The translations under genes were made by a program, and so were the position numbers. Below are positions 26,038 through 34,407 of a stretch of 64,000 nt of DNA, piece by piece; position 1 is the first letter of the stretch; every line of letters begins with the position of its first letter. The stretch comes from CAUVKI01 sp963552605 (lineage in GTDB: Bacteria > Bacillota > Clostridia > Tissierellales > Peptoniphilaceae). The stretch covers positions 1-64,000 of the forward strand of contig CAUVKI010000006.1 in the NCBI GenBank assembly GCA_963552605.1. The letters are read 5' to 3'. The notes under the pieces were generated by a model. The model worked only from the letters and a program-made list of their open reading frames with translations. It was not told the DNA's origin and ran no database searches.

Positions 26038-26988
26038 GTGGTTTTATATTTTGTGGCATCTTTTTTGATTGCGGCGGCGATAGGACCGCTTGTTATAAAA
26101 AATGTTAAGCTTTTGGGAATAAGACAAACCGAAAGGGGAGTGGGAGCTGTCACGCATTTGGAAAAACAGGGCACACCGCTTATGGGCGGTTTTATTTTTC
26201 TGTTTCCCGTTGTTTTTCTCTCTCTGATTTTCATTTTGGTTGATAAAAGTGAGTCGCATTTTGTGGTTTGCTTTCTCCTGTTAAGTATGCTTGCTTTTTC
26301 CTTGGTGGGATTTTTCGATGACTATATAAAAGCAAAGGCTTTAAGGAATTTGGGGCTTACCGAAAAGCAAAAACTTTTTTTGCAGTTTCTTATAGCTTTC
26401 GTTATGGCAGGAGTTTTCTTTTTGAAAAGAGGCTCTTCGTTGCTTATTCCTTTTATGAATAAGGAAATTTCATTCGGTCTTTTCTACATTCCCTTTATGA
26501 TGTTTGTGATTGTCGGCACGGTGAACAGCGTAAACCTGTTGGACGGAATGGACGGGTTGGCGGCAATTGTAACCGTTCTTTATTTTTTGTTTTACCTGTT
26601 TTTGGGAAATTCGTGGAACTCGCCTCAAACTGCATTTTTCGCATTGATAACCATAGGAGGGGAGCTCGGGTTTTTAATCTATAATAAGCACCCCGCCAAG
26701 ATATTTATGGGGGATACCGGTGCAATGGCTTTAGGGGGAATAGTTGCAGGACTTTCAGTAGTCACGGAAACGGCTCTGCACATTCCCGTCGTGGGATTTA
26801 TCTTTTTACTTGAGGCGTTATCCGTAATGATACAGGTGGGCTGGTATAAAAAAACCAAGAAACGCATTTTTCTGATGGCTCCGATTCACTACCATTTTGA
26901 GAAGCTGGGACTTAAAGAAACCTCCGTGGTGGCTCTTTTCGGAGCCGTGCAGCTCATTTTGAGCATTATCGGGATTTTTGGACTCTAG
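26038..26988 (+). CDS. mraY: Phospho-N-acetylmuramoyl-pentapeptide transferase MraY
   Basis: A 316-aa, about 10-helix membrane enzyme that makes lipid I from UDP-MurNAc-pentapeptide and undecaprenyl phosphate. Signatures: FFDDYIKA (Asp pair), NSVNLLDGMDGLA, FMGDTGAMALGG, and the histidine loop APIHYHFEKLG. The start codon is GTG at 26038 after GGAGGGGGGAG. The next gene begins 13 nt after the stop. Confidence 0.95.
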   Translation: MVLYFVASFLIAAAIGPLVIKNVKLLGIRQTERGVGAVTHLEKQGTPLMGGFIFLFPVVFLSLIFILVDKSESHFVVCFLLLSMLAFSLVGFFDDYIKAKALRNLGLTEKQKLFLQFLIAFVMAGVFFLKRGSSLLIPFMNKEISFGLFYIPFMMFVIVGTVNSVNLLDGMDGLAAIVTVLYFLFYLFLGNSWNSPQTAFFALITIGGELGFLIYNKHPAKIFMGDTGAMALGGIVAGLSVVTETALHIPVVGFIFLLEALSVMIQVGWYKKTKKRIFLMAPIHYHFEKLGLKETSVVALFGAVQLILSIIGIFGL

Positions 26989-27001
26989 GAGAGGTTTTTT
27001 T

Positions 27002-27433
27002 ATGAACTTTGTCGGTGAAGTCAACGGAGTTAAATTTTATGAAGATTTTCTTTCGAAATCGCCTAAAGAAAGTGCAAAGAGTTTTTTGTTGCTTGATGAG
27101 CCGATAGTCTGGATTGCGGGGGGAGATGAAACCGAGGAGGATTTTTCGGAAATTTTCGATCTCTTTTTTGATAAACTCTATCTTTTGGTTTTAATAGGAG
27201 AGGCAAGCAATAAGATAAGAAGCGAGGCTTTAAGAAAGAGTTTTTCAAATGTTTATTCCTCCAAGGGAATTGAAGAAGCGACGGAATATTCCTACCTTTG
27301 CTCCGAGAAGGGAACCAATGTTTTATTTTCCCCCGCATGTCCCTCAGTAGAAAAAAGTTGGGAAGCATTGTATGCAGAAAAGGTGGGAGTGCTCGGAAAG
27401 CTTGAAGATGAAAAAAGAAAATCTCAGGAATAG
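27002..27433 (+). CDS. MurD C-terminal-domain-only protein (truncated murD position)
   Basis: A 143-aa protein in the place of murD. It aligns by eye only with the C-terminal domain of UDP-MurNAc-L-Ala:D-Glu ligase: GEVNGVKFYEDFLSKSPKES (cf. the family's xVNGVxFxNDSKxT), then WIAGGDETEEDFSE (cf. xIxGGxDKGxDFxx), LYLLVLIGEASNKI, and VLFSPACPSVEK (cf. LLSPACASFD). The ATP-binding centre and UDP-binding N-terminal domain are absent. The Asn-Asp-Ser-Lys box is degenerate. It has its own ribosome site (AGGAGAGG) and ATG, so it looks translated. It cannot be a ligase alone; murD must be supplied elsewhere. Confidence 0.75.
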   Translation: MNFVGEVNGVKFYEDFLSKSPKESAKSFLLLDEPIVWIAGGDETEEDFSEIFDLFFDKLYLLVLIGEASNKIRSEALRKSFSNVYSSKGIEEATEYSYLCSEKGTNVLFSPACPSVEKSWEALYAEKVGVLGKLEDEKRKSQE

Positions 27434-28625
27434 ATCTTTAGGCAAAAAGAAAGCAAAAAAAATAGATACAGTCGAAAGGAAATCTCCCGCTCTGAAAAGA
27501 AAAAAACTTAAAAAATCCGAAGCCTATGTCCTTCATAAGCCGGATTTCATACTGTTTTTTTGCGTGGTGCTTTTGCTTATTCTGGGAGCGCTTATGGTTT
27601 ATAGCGCGACTTGGCCCGAATCTCTTAAAGAATACGGCAATGCCAATACAATGGCGTTAAATCAGCTCAAGGCAATGGCTATCGGTTTTTTGGTAATGCT
27701 TCTTGCGTATATAATTCCCATAGGATTTTATGGTCAGCCTTTTGTTTCATTTCTTATATTTGCATTTGCGATTGCGCTCAATCTTTTGACCAAAACCGGT
27801 TTGGGAGTTGAGCATAACGGGGCTAAGAGATGGCTTATTATTTTGGGGCAGGAATTTATGCCGTCGGACATTATGAAAATTGCAGGGATTATAGCTATGT
27901 CCGCATTTATCGCTTTTTATAAAGACAAGCTCAAACCTATTTTCGGAAACTTGGGAATGATTTTAATTTTGGCAATCGCCGTTGTTGTAGTCTACATACA
28001 GAAAGACTTAGGCACTTCCGCGGTGCTTGCGGCGGTGCTTGCAGTTTTGGCGTTTTTGGGGGGATTAAGCCTGATTATGGTAGTAATCGGAGGTTCAGGC
28101 GCAGCTTTTCTTGCAACAAAGGCGTTGAGTTCCGAGTCGTTCCGTATGGCAAGGCTTTCGGCTTTTAAAGATCCCTTTCAGGATAAGTTGGGAACGGGAC
28201 TTCAGGCGGTGCAGTCTCTTTATGCTCTTGGTTCGGGAGGAATTTTCGGAAAAGGCGTGGGTAGGAGCGTACAAAAATATTTCTATCTCCCGTTTAGCTT
28301 TAATGACTTTATTTTCTCCATAATGGGAGAGGAATTGGGATTTATAGGTGCTTCCTTTTATCTTCTGGTGCTTTTAATTTTTGTATTCAGGGGACTATGG
28401 ATAGCTAAAAATGTGCGGGCGAAATTTCAAAAAAGCATTGCAATAGGAATAGTTATGACGGTAGCCATACAATCTGTGGTACACATCTTGGTTGCATTGA
28501 GTGCGCTCCCGACAAAGGGAATAAGCCTTCCTTTTATCTCCCAAGGAGGTACTTCATTGGTGCTCTTTATGGGAATGGCGGGGATTCTTTTTCAGATTTC
28601 GAGAATGACGGAGTTTAAACAATGA
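27408..28625 (+). CDS. ftsW: SEDS-family peptidoglycan glycosyltransferase FtsW
   Basis: About 405 aa with a long basic N-terminal extension (RSLGKKKAKKIDTVERKSPA) before about ten membrane helices. Family landmarks: GALMVYSATWPES, NGAKRWL, IMGEELGFIG and the C-terminal ISLPFISQGGTSL. It polymerises glycan with the class B PBP at the septum. The ATG at 27408 follows GGAAAG and overlaps the upstream frame by 26 nt; the ATG at 27372 is an in-frame alternative. Confidence 0.92.
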   Translation: MKKENLRNRSLGKKKAKKIDTVERKSPALKRKKLKKSEAYVLHKPDFILFFCVVLLLILGALMVYSATWPESLKEYGNANTMALNQLKAMAIGFLVMLLAYIIPIGFYGQPFVSFLIFAFAIALNLLTKTGLGVEHNGAKRWLIILGQEFMPSDIMKIAGIIAMSAFIAFYKDKLKPIFGNLGMILILAIAVVVVYIQKDLGTSAVLAAVLAVLAFLGGLSLIMVVIGGSGAAFLATKALSSESFRMARLSAFKDPFQDKLGTGLQAVQSLYALGSGGIFGKGVGRSVQKYFYLPFSFNDFIFSIMGEELGFIGASFYLLVLLIFVFRGLWIAKNVRAKFQKSIAIGIVMTVAIQSVVHILVALSALPTKGISLPFISQGGTSLVLFMGMAGILFQISRMTEFKQ

Positions 28626-29689
28626 AAGTGATAATCAGCGGAGGAGGTACGGGAGGGCATATTTATCCTGCGCTCTCCATCTGTCGTGCACTTAAGGAAA
28701 GAGAAGCCGCCGAAGTGTTGTATGTCGGAAAAAAGGACAGCTTGGAGGAAGAGCTCGCCAAAAAAGCGGGGATTGATTTCGCCTCGGTGGAGTCCGCAGG
28801 ATTTCCGAGGAAAGTGGGAATTAAGATGATTAAAGCCCTCTTCGTGCTTTTTAAAGGTATTTTAAGCTCGTTTTCAATTCTCAAAAAATTTTCTCCGGAT
28901 ATAGTGATGGGCACGGGAGGATTTGTTTCTGTTCCCATTGTGTTCTCCGCACAACTTAAAAAAATTCCTACGGCAGTTCACGAAGCGAATGGCGTTGCAG
29001 GGCTTGCAAATAAGTTGCTTGCAAAGAGGGCTAAACTTATTTTTCTGACTTTGAAAGAAACTAAAATAAGTACCAAGGGGAGGATAGTTTTCTCGGGAAA
29101 TCCCGTGAGGGACGAGTTTTTAAAACCGCTAAAGGTTCAGGAAAAAAACAAAAATTTCGTGTTGTCGTTCGGAGGGAGCGGAGGACAAAAGGGACTTAAT
29201 GATTCTCTCTCCGATATAATAAAAGGAGATCTGCTGGATGACGATACGGAACTTATTCATATCACCGGCAGACGTTTTTATAAGTCTTTTTTGGAGGGCT
29301 TGGGGGATTATCGCACGGATAAGTATAAGGTGCTTGAATATTCGGATGATATTGCAAATCTTATGAGAGTTTCCGATATAATTATCGGAAGTAGCGGAAT
29401 GATGACCATTACGGAGATTACCGCCTCGGGAAAACCGAGCATACTTATTCCCAAACCTTACACTACGGAAAATCATCAGGAGTTTAACGCCCGTGCATTG
29501 GAGAAAGCGGGAGCGAGCGTTGTTTTTTTGGAGAGGGATTTGAATGCCGAAGTTCTTTCAAAATGCCTTAGAGAACTGTTGGCGGATAAGGATAAACTCT
29601 CCGAAATGGGAGCAAACAGCAAAAAATTATTTAAAGAAAATTCCGACGCTATTATATGCGATGAATTAAAGTCGCTTATTACTAAATAA
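28622..29689 (+). CDS. murG: UDP-N-acetylglucosamine transferase MurG
   Basis: A 355-aa peripheral membrane GT28 enzyme that converts lipid I to lipid II. Motifs: SGGGTGGHIYPAL near the N-terminus, TGGFVSVPIVF, HEANGVAGLANK, SFGGSGGQKGLN, and IIGSSGMMTITEI with PSILIPKPYTTENHQE in the C-terminal half. The start overlaps the ftsW stop by 4 nt. Confidence 0.95.
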   Translation: MKVIISGGGTGGHIYPALSICRALKEREAAEVLYVGKKDSLEEELAKKAGIDFASVESAGFPRKVGIKMIKALFVLFKGILSSFSILKKFSPDIVMGTGGFVSVPIVFSAQLKKIPTAVHEANGVAGLANKLLAKRAKLIFLTLKETKISTKGRIVFSGNPVRDEFLKPLKVQEKNKNFVLSFGGSGGQKGLNDSLSDIIKGDLLDDDTELIHITGRRFYKSFLEGLGDYRTDKYKVLEYSDDIANLMRVSDIIIGSSGMMTITEITASGKPSILIPKPYTTENHQEFNARALEKAGASVVFLERDLNAEVLSKCLRELLADKDKLSEMGANSKKLFKENSDAIICDELKSLITK

Positions 29690-29704
29690 CTTAGGAGCAA
29701 ATAA

Positions 29705-30472
29705 ATGGAAACCGGACGCACAAGGAGAAGAAAAAAAAGAAGAAGAAGGCTTAACCTCAGGGGTAAGTTTTTGCTTTTTTTCGTTGAGCTTTGTGTGATT
29801 TTTGTGTTGCTGAGATTTTCCGTTCTCCTTGAAATCAAGGAAATTATGGTTGAGGGAGCAATCGAAACCGATTCCTCCGAGATAGTTGAACTTTCCAAGG
29901 TCAAATTGGGAGAAAATCTTTTTTCAATAAACAGGTCGGACATAAGAAAGAAAGTCCTTAAAAATCCGATGATTAAAAATGTGTTTGTGGAAAAAAAATA
30001 TTTGGATAAGCTGAAAATAGTCGTGGAAGAAAAAGTGCCGGCTGCAAAAACCGCCTATAACGGAAAGATTTTTGTGATAAATTCGGAGCTTGAGGTGCTT
30101 GCTTCAAAAAATGTGAAATCAAAAACGATTGTTCTCAGGGGCTTTTTGAAAAAAGATCCCGGTGGAAAATTATTTTCCCCCGAGGAAGAAAAAGAGCCGA
30201 CCGGGGTTTTTCTAAAAAAACTGCTTTCCACTTTTTCTTACAAGGAATTAAAGCATGCAAGCCTTTTGGGAGATAATATTTCTTTAGGACTTACAAACGG
30301 AATAGGGGTTTTTTTCGGAAGTTCCGTAAACAGTGAATATAAGCTTGAGTTGCTTAAAGAGATACTTTCTGATATTGAGCAGAAAAAAATCAGGGTGAAG
30401 ATGATAGATATGACAAAGGGTAAGTATCCTGTGTTGATTTTGAATGAGGGAGAAAGCGAAAATGAACAGTAA
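29705..30472 (+). CDS. ftsQ: Cell division protein FtsQ/DivIB
   Basis: A 255-aa bitopic protein. The N-terminus is very basic (RTRRRKKRRRRLNLRGK), followed by one helix at about residues 22-42, a POTRA domain (EIKEIMVEGAIETDSSEIVE) and the beta-domain. In this position it is the FtsQ partner of FtsL and DivIC. Confidence 0.9.
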   Translation: METGRTRRRKKRRRRLNLRGKFLLFFVELCVIFVLLRFSVLLEIKEIMVEGAIETDSSEIVELSKVKLGENLFSINRSDIRKKVLKNPMIKNVFVEKKYLDKLKIVVEEKVPAAKTAYNGKIFVINSELEVLASKNVKSKTIVLRGFLKKDPGGKLFSPEEEKEPTGVFLKKLLSTFSYKELKHASLLGDNISLGLTNGIGVFFGSSVNSEYKLELLKEILSDIEQKKIRVKMIDMTKGKYPVLILNEGESENEQ

Positions 30473-31196
30473 AAAACGGGTGGAGCAAGTATATTTTGCC
30501 GCAGTGTCCTTTGCGCTGGGGCTTATTTTGTCTTTGACATATAAGACGGCAAAAAATTCCCTTGCAAACGGACAGCTTTCTTCCCAATATTCACAGCAGC
30601 TTACTCTTGAGCTTAAACAGTCAAAGCAGCTCAATGAAGATTTGAAAGCTCAAGCTGACGAATTGGAAGCGAGGGTTTCGGAATATGAAAAAAATGCTTC
30701 CTCAAATGATACTTATGTGAATGCGTTGTTTGAAAATGCAAAGCTTTATCGTGCGCTTGCGGGCTATACGGATATGGAGGGGCAGGGGCTTACAATAGAG
30801 ATTACCGAATCAAAGGTTTTGATAGATAAGGGATTGGCTTTGGGAATGCAGTCGGATACGGATCTTTTGTTATATTTAAGATCCACCCTCAATGCGGCGG
30901 GGGCGGAGGCGATCTCGATGAATGATTTAAGACTTACCGCAAGAAGTGAGATAGAGAGGGCGGGAGATCATGTCGTGATAAACGGAGTGGCGACGAATAC
31001 CCCGATTGTTGTGAAAGTTATAGGAAATTCCGATGTCCTATACTCGGCTTTACATATTCCCAACGGAATGGTGGATAGGATAAGAAAGGCTAATTATAAT
31101 GTGAATATCATAAAAGAAAAATCCGTTACGGTCCCTAAGAGCAGACAGCCCAATAATTTTATATACGGTGTGTCCGCCGGCGAAACAAAGGAATAG
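30462..31196 (+). CDS. DUF881 family protein (first copy)
   Basis: About 244 aa from the ATG at 30462, which overlaps ftsQ by 11 nt. A membrane helix near the N-terminus, a coiled coil (about residues 40-85) and a C-terminal DUF881 domain with LNAAGAEAISMNDLRLT. The family is common between ftsQ and ftsZ in Clostridia. No biochemical role is established; an envelope or division scaffold is assumed. Confidence 0.85.
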   Translation: MNSKKRVEQVYFAAVSFALGLILSLTYKTAKNSLANGQLSSQYSQQLTLELKQSKQLNEDLKAQADELEARVSEYEKNASSNDTYVNALFENAKLYRALAGYTDMEGQGLTIEITESKVLIDKGLALGMQSDTDLLLYLRSTLNAAGAEAISMNDLRLTARSEIERAGDHVVINGVATNTPIVVKVIGNSDVLYSALHIPNGMVDRIRKANYNVNIIKEKSVTVPKSRQPNNFIYGVSAGETKE

Positions 31197-31198
31197 TT

Positions 31199-31915
31199 AT
31201 GAAAAAAATCAGCGTTTTGCTCATTGTGAGTTTTACCGCCCTTTTTTTCTTTTTGATTGTAATTCAGGTTAAGAGCAATCCCTCCCAGTATCAGTTTATC
31301 AGCTATAAAAGTATCCAGGCGTTAAAGGCGCAGCTTAGTGCCGTAAAAGATGAGAACGAAAGAATAATGCTGCAAAACAGGGAAAAGGAAGAAGTTATAA
31401 AGAAACTTCAGGGGTATAACAAAGACGCTCTGATAGAGGAATATAAATCGGAAATTCTAAAGCATAAGTTTGAAATCGGAATGGTGGAGATAAAGGGAGA
31501 GGGAGTTACAATAACTATGAATGATCTTCATCGTCTGACACCCTCCGCAAGGGACATAAATTTCGATATTATTCACGATATAGATATCCTTATAATTTTG
31601 AACGACCTTAATGTTGCCGGAGCGGAAGCGGTTTCCATAAACGGTGAAAGATTGATTTCTTCGACCGAGGTTATATGCGGAGGTCCCATTATGATTGTGA
31701 ACCGTGAGAGAATGGCAGCCCCCTATATTCTAAAGGCTATAGGAGATAAAGAGAGACTTTATGCCGCACTTACAGCTCCTAATACTTACGGGAGCATTTT
31801 GATTGAGGACGGTTTGGGGTTTGAGGTTGAAAAGAAAGATGAAATCACAATTCCCGCATATAGGGGAGAGCGGACATTGAAGTACGGCAGTACACCAAAG
31901 GAGGTTGAAGAATGA
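31199..31915 (+). CDS. DUF881 family protein (second copy)
   Basis: A 238-aa paralogue of the preceding gene with the same layout: N-terminal helix (VLLIVSFTALFFFLIVIQV), coiled coil, and DUF881 domain (LNVAGAEAVSINGERLIS). The tandem pair is typical of this cluster. It is followed by a 4-nt overlap with the DUF1290 gene. Confidence 0.85.
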   Translation: MKKISVLLIVSFTALFFFLIVIQVKSNPSQYQFISYKSIQALKAQLSAVKDENERIMLQNREKEEVIKKLQGYNKDALIEEYKSEILKHKFEIGMVEIKGEGVTITMNDLHRLTPSARDINFDIIHDIDILIILNDLNVAGAEAVSINGERLISSTEVICGGPIMIVNRERMAAPYILKAIGDKERLYAALTAPNTYGSILIEDGLGFEVEKKDEITIPAYRGERTLKYGSTPKEVEE

Positions 31916-32292
31916 TAATAGTATTGGGAGTGGCATTGGGGCTTCTTGCAGGAATATTGATTCCCTATACTTATAATCCTCAGTATTCATTATACATTAC
32001 CATTGCGATTTTAGCTTGTTTGGATTCGCTTCTCGGAGGAGTGAGAGCTATATTGAGCGGAGATTTTGACAATGCCGTTTTTATTTCGGGATTTTTTATG
32101 AATGCTATTTTTGCAGGCTTTTTTGCTTTTTTGGGAGATAAATTGGGAGTGCCTCTCTATTACGCACCGATTGTTACTTTTGGGGGGCGTATGTTCGATA
32201 ATTTTGCAAAAATAAGAAGAATATTTATAAAAAAGTTAAGACCCGTTCGAACTGCAAAAAAAGATTTGAATAATAGTAAACAAATGATATAA
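31912..32292 (+). CDS. sbp: Small basic protein (DUF1290 family)
   Basis: A 126-aa membrane protein with three or four helices ([46 protein letters not shown]). DUF1290 proteins sit next to the DUF881 genes and ftsZ in many Firmicutes. The function is unknown. The ftsZ promoter lies inside its 3' end. Confidence 0.88.
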   Translation: MIIVLGVALGLLAGILIPYTYNPQYSLYITIAILACLDSLLGGVRAILSGDFDNAVFISGFFMNAIFAGFFAFLGDKLGVPLYYAPIVTFGGRMFDNFAKIRRIFIKKLRPVRTAKKDLNNSKQMI

Positions 32293-32293
32293 T
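32266..32293 (+). promoter_or_regulatory. Promoter of ftsZ
   Basis: TTGAAT, 16 nt and TATAAT lie about 25 nt upstream of the ftsZ start, giving ftsZ its own transcript besides cluster read-through. Confidence 0.6.
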
Positions 32294-32318
32294 AAAGGTA
32301 GTGGGAGGTAGGACTGCT

Positions 32319-33497
32319 ATGTTGGATTTCGATGTTCAATCAGATCAATTTGCTAAAATAATTATAGTGGGTGTGGGCGGCGGCGGAAGCAATGCCGTAA
32401 ACAGTATGATAGAGCAAGGAATAAAGGGAGTTTCATTTGTTGCTATGAACACCGATGCGCAAGCTCTCGGAAAGTCAAAGGCGGATAAGAGAATTAAAAT
32501 AGGCGACAAACTTACTAAAGGATTGGGAGCCGGAGCAAATCCCGAAATCGGAAGAAAAGCTGCCGAAGAAAGCAGGGCTGAAATATCTCAGGCTCTTGAG
32601 GGAGCGGAGATGGTTTTTATTACCGCAGGAATGGGCGGAGGCACCGGCACGGGGGCAGCTCCCGTTATCGCATCTATAACCAAGGAGATGGGAGCTTTGA
32701 CCATAGGGGTGGTCACAAAACCTTTTACCTATGAGGGACTTAAGCGCAAAAGAAATGCGGAGAGCGGTCTTGCAGAATTAAGAAAATATGTTGACACTTT
32801 GATTATAATTCCAAATGATAAACTTCTTACGGATAAAAAAACTCCTTTGCTTGAAGCTTTCGCGCTTGCGGATTCCGTTTTGAAACAGGGAATTCAGGGG
32901 ATAACGGATTTGATTGCAGTTCCCAGCTTGATAAATCTTGATTTTGCGGATGTACGCACCACAATGGAAGGCAAGGGACTTGCACATATGGGAATAGGGG
33001 TTGCGTCGGGAGAAAGCAGGGCGGTGGAGGCTGCAAACAAGGCAATTCATTCGCCGCTTTTAGAAACCTCCATGGAGGGCGCAACTGATGTAATACTTAA
33101 TGTCACAGGAGGGTCGGACATAACGATTAACGAGATAAGCGAAGCGGCGGAGCTGATAAACGAGTTTATGACCGAGGACTCCAATATGATATTCGGTGCG
33201 GGTATTGATGAAGATCTCGGAGATCAGATTAAGATTACCGTAATAGCGACAGGTTTTGAGTCAAGGACAAAAATACTTCCGGAAATAGAGCCGATTCCCA
33301 TTCACAAACCTAAACCTAGAGTGCTTGAAGAAGCTAAACCTGAGCCAATATCCATCGTTCAGCCCCAAAGTGATAATAAATCCAAAAGAGTGGAGATAAA
33401 TTTTGGCGGCGAGAGTGAGAGAAGTGAGAATAATGGAGACGGTGAATTGGAAGTTCCCGAATTTTTGCATTTCTTAAATCGTAAAAACAAAAAATAA
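32319..33497 (+). CDS. ftsZ: Cell division protein FtsZ
   Basis: About 392 aa. The tubulin-like GTPase that forms the Z-ring. It contains [14 protein letters not shown], the tubulin signature [12 protein letters not shown], the T7-loop region [11 protein letters not shown], and a variable linker followed by a conserved tail ([16 protein letters not shown]) for FtsA/SepF binding. I use the ATG at 32319 after GGGAGG; the ATG at 32301 is upstream of that site. Confidence 0.96.
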   Translation: MLDFDVQSDQFAKIIIVGVGGGGSNAVNSMIEQGIKGVSFVAMNTDAQALGKSKADKRIKIGDKLTKGLGAGANPEIGRKAAEESRAEISQALEGAEMVFITAGMGGGTGTGAAPVIASITKEMGALTIGVVTKPFTYEGLKRKRNAESGLAELRKYVDTLIIIPNDKLLTDKKTPLLEAFALADSVLKQGIQGITDLIAVPSLINLDFADVRTTMEGKGLAHMGIGVASGESRAVEAANKAIHSPLLETSMEGATDVILNVTGGSDITINEISEAAELINEFMTEDSNMIFGAGIDEDLGDQIKITVIATGFESRTKILPEIEPIPIHKPKPRVLEEAKPEPISIVQPQSDNKSKRVEINFGGESERSENNGDGELEVPEFLHFLNRKNKK

Positions 33498-33508
33498 TTT
33501 TAGGAGAT

Positions 33509-33537
33509 GAAAGGTGAGAAGCCTTTCTTTTTTTTTT
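33509..33537 (+). terminator. ftsZ terminator
   Basis: GAAAGG pairs with CCTTTC around 7 nt and is followed by ten T. A reading frame beginning MKGEKPF through the hairpin is a by-product and not a gene. Confidence 0.85.
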
Positions 33538-33576
33538 ACGAAATAGAAAGCTAAAGAGGACAATCCATATTAAAAA

Positions 33577-33663
33577 TGGGATTGTCGGTTGAAGATGTGG
33601 CGAAGGGTACGAGACTTTCGAGAGAGAAAATAAATGAACTGAGATTATCAATATAAAGGACGG
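33577..33663 (+). pseudogene. C-terminal remnant of an Rpn-family gene
   Basis: Starting at 33577 one frame reads NGIV out of phase, but from the ATG at 33586 it reads MGLSVEDVAKGTRLSREKIN and ends ELRLSI. This is the same C-terminal motif as AIIRWTGLSRERIDMIKGGL at the end of the intact gene at 21595-22530. About 26 codons are left, ahead of a terminator hairpin at 33659-33681. Confidence 0.6.
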
Positions 33664-33681
33664 CCTTCGGGCTGTTTTTTT
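33659..33681 (+). terminator. Terminator after the Rpn remnant
   Basis: ACGGCC, a TTCG loop and GGCTGT are followed by a T-run. Confidence 0.8.
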
Positions 33682-33740
33682 GTAATTTCTAAAACGGCAA
33701 TTTTCACTCTCCCCGATTTTCATTTTTTATAAAATGATTG

Positions 33741-33769
33741 TTGTGTTGACAGGGAGTTTATGATAGTAT
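33741..33769 (+). promoter_or_regulatory. Probable ahpC promoter region
   Basis: TTGTGT, 17 nt and TAGTAT (33764-33769) give the best-spaced pair. A TTGACA at 33746 has no good -10 at the right distance. I see no clear PerR box. Confidence 0.4.
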
Positions 33770-33842
33770 GGCTCTAGGTATATGTTTGAAACGCATTACC
33801 TGACGATTGATTTGGAAAAATAAAAATACCAAGGAGGTAGCT

Positions 33843-34406
33843 ATGTCACTTGTAGGAAAGAAAATTGCGGAGTTTAAGGTTAATGCTTATCAAAATGAAA
33901 AGTTTTTCGAGGTAACTCACGAGGATTTCAAAGGGCACTGGAGTTTGCTCGCCTTTTATCCTGCGGACTTTACTTTTGTTTGCCCCACCGAGCTTGAAAG
34001 CTTGCAGGATAATTACGAGGAGTTTAAAAAACTCGGAGTAGAGGTTTATTCCTGCTCCACGGACACACATTTCGTTCACAAAGCGTGGCACGACCATTCG
34101 GAGGCAATAAAGAGAATTCAATATGTTATGCTTGGAGATCCCGGACAATTCCTATCCCGTGCATTTGATGTGCTTGATGAGGAACAAGGACTTGCTCAAA
34201 GAGCAACGTTCCTCATAGACTCCGAGGGAGTTATACAGGCGGTTGAAATAAACGCTGACGGTATCGGAAGAAACGCGGAAGATTTTGTGGCAAAGATAAA
34301 GGCGGCTCAATATGTTGCAGCTCACCCCGGTCAAGTTTGCCCTGCAAGATGGAGAGATGACGGAGAAACTTTAACACCCGGATTGGATTTGGTAGGGAAG
34401 ATCTGA
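33843..34406 (+). CDS. ahpC: Peroxiredoxin AhpC
   Basis: A 187-aa typical 2-Cys peroxiredoxin that reduces H2O2 and organic peroxides. The peroxidatic Cys is in [19 protein letters not shown] and the resolving Cys in [10 protein letters not shown]. The ATG at 33843 has AAGGAGG upstream. The reductase gene starts 1 nt after the stop. Confidence 0.95.
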   Translation: MSLVGKKIAEFKVNAYQNEKFFEVTHEDFKGHWSLLAFYPADFTFVCPTELESLQDNYEEFKKLGVEVYSCSTDTHFVHKAWHDHSEAIKRIQYVMLGDPGQFLSRAFDVLDEEQGLAQRATFLIDSEGVIQAVEINADGIGRNAEDFVAKIKAAQYVAAHPGQVCPARWRDDGETLTPGLDLVGKI

Positions 34407-34407
34407 T

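Noticed and set aside
33509..33546. Micro-ORF MKGEKPF in the ftsZ terminator
   Set aside because: It consists of the terminator stem and T-run itself; the ATG and AGGAG occur by chance.
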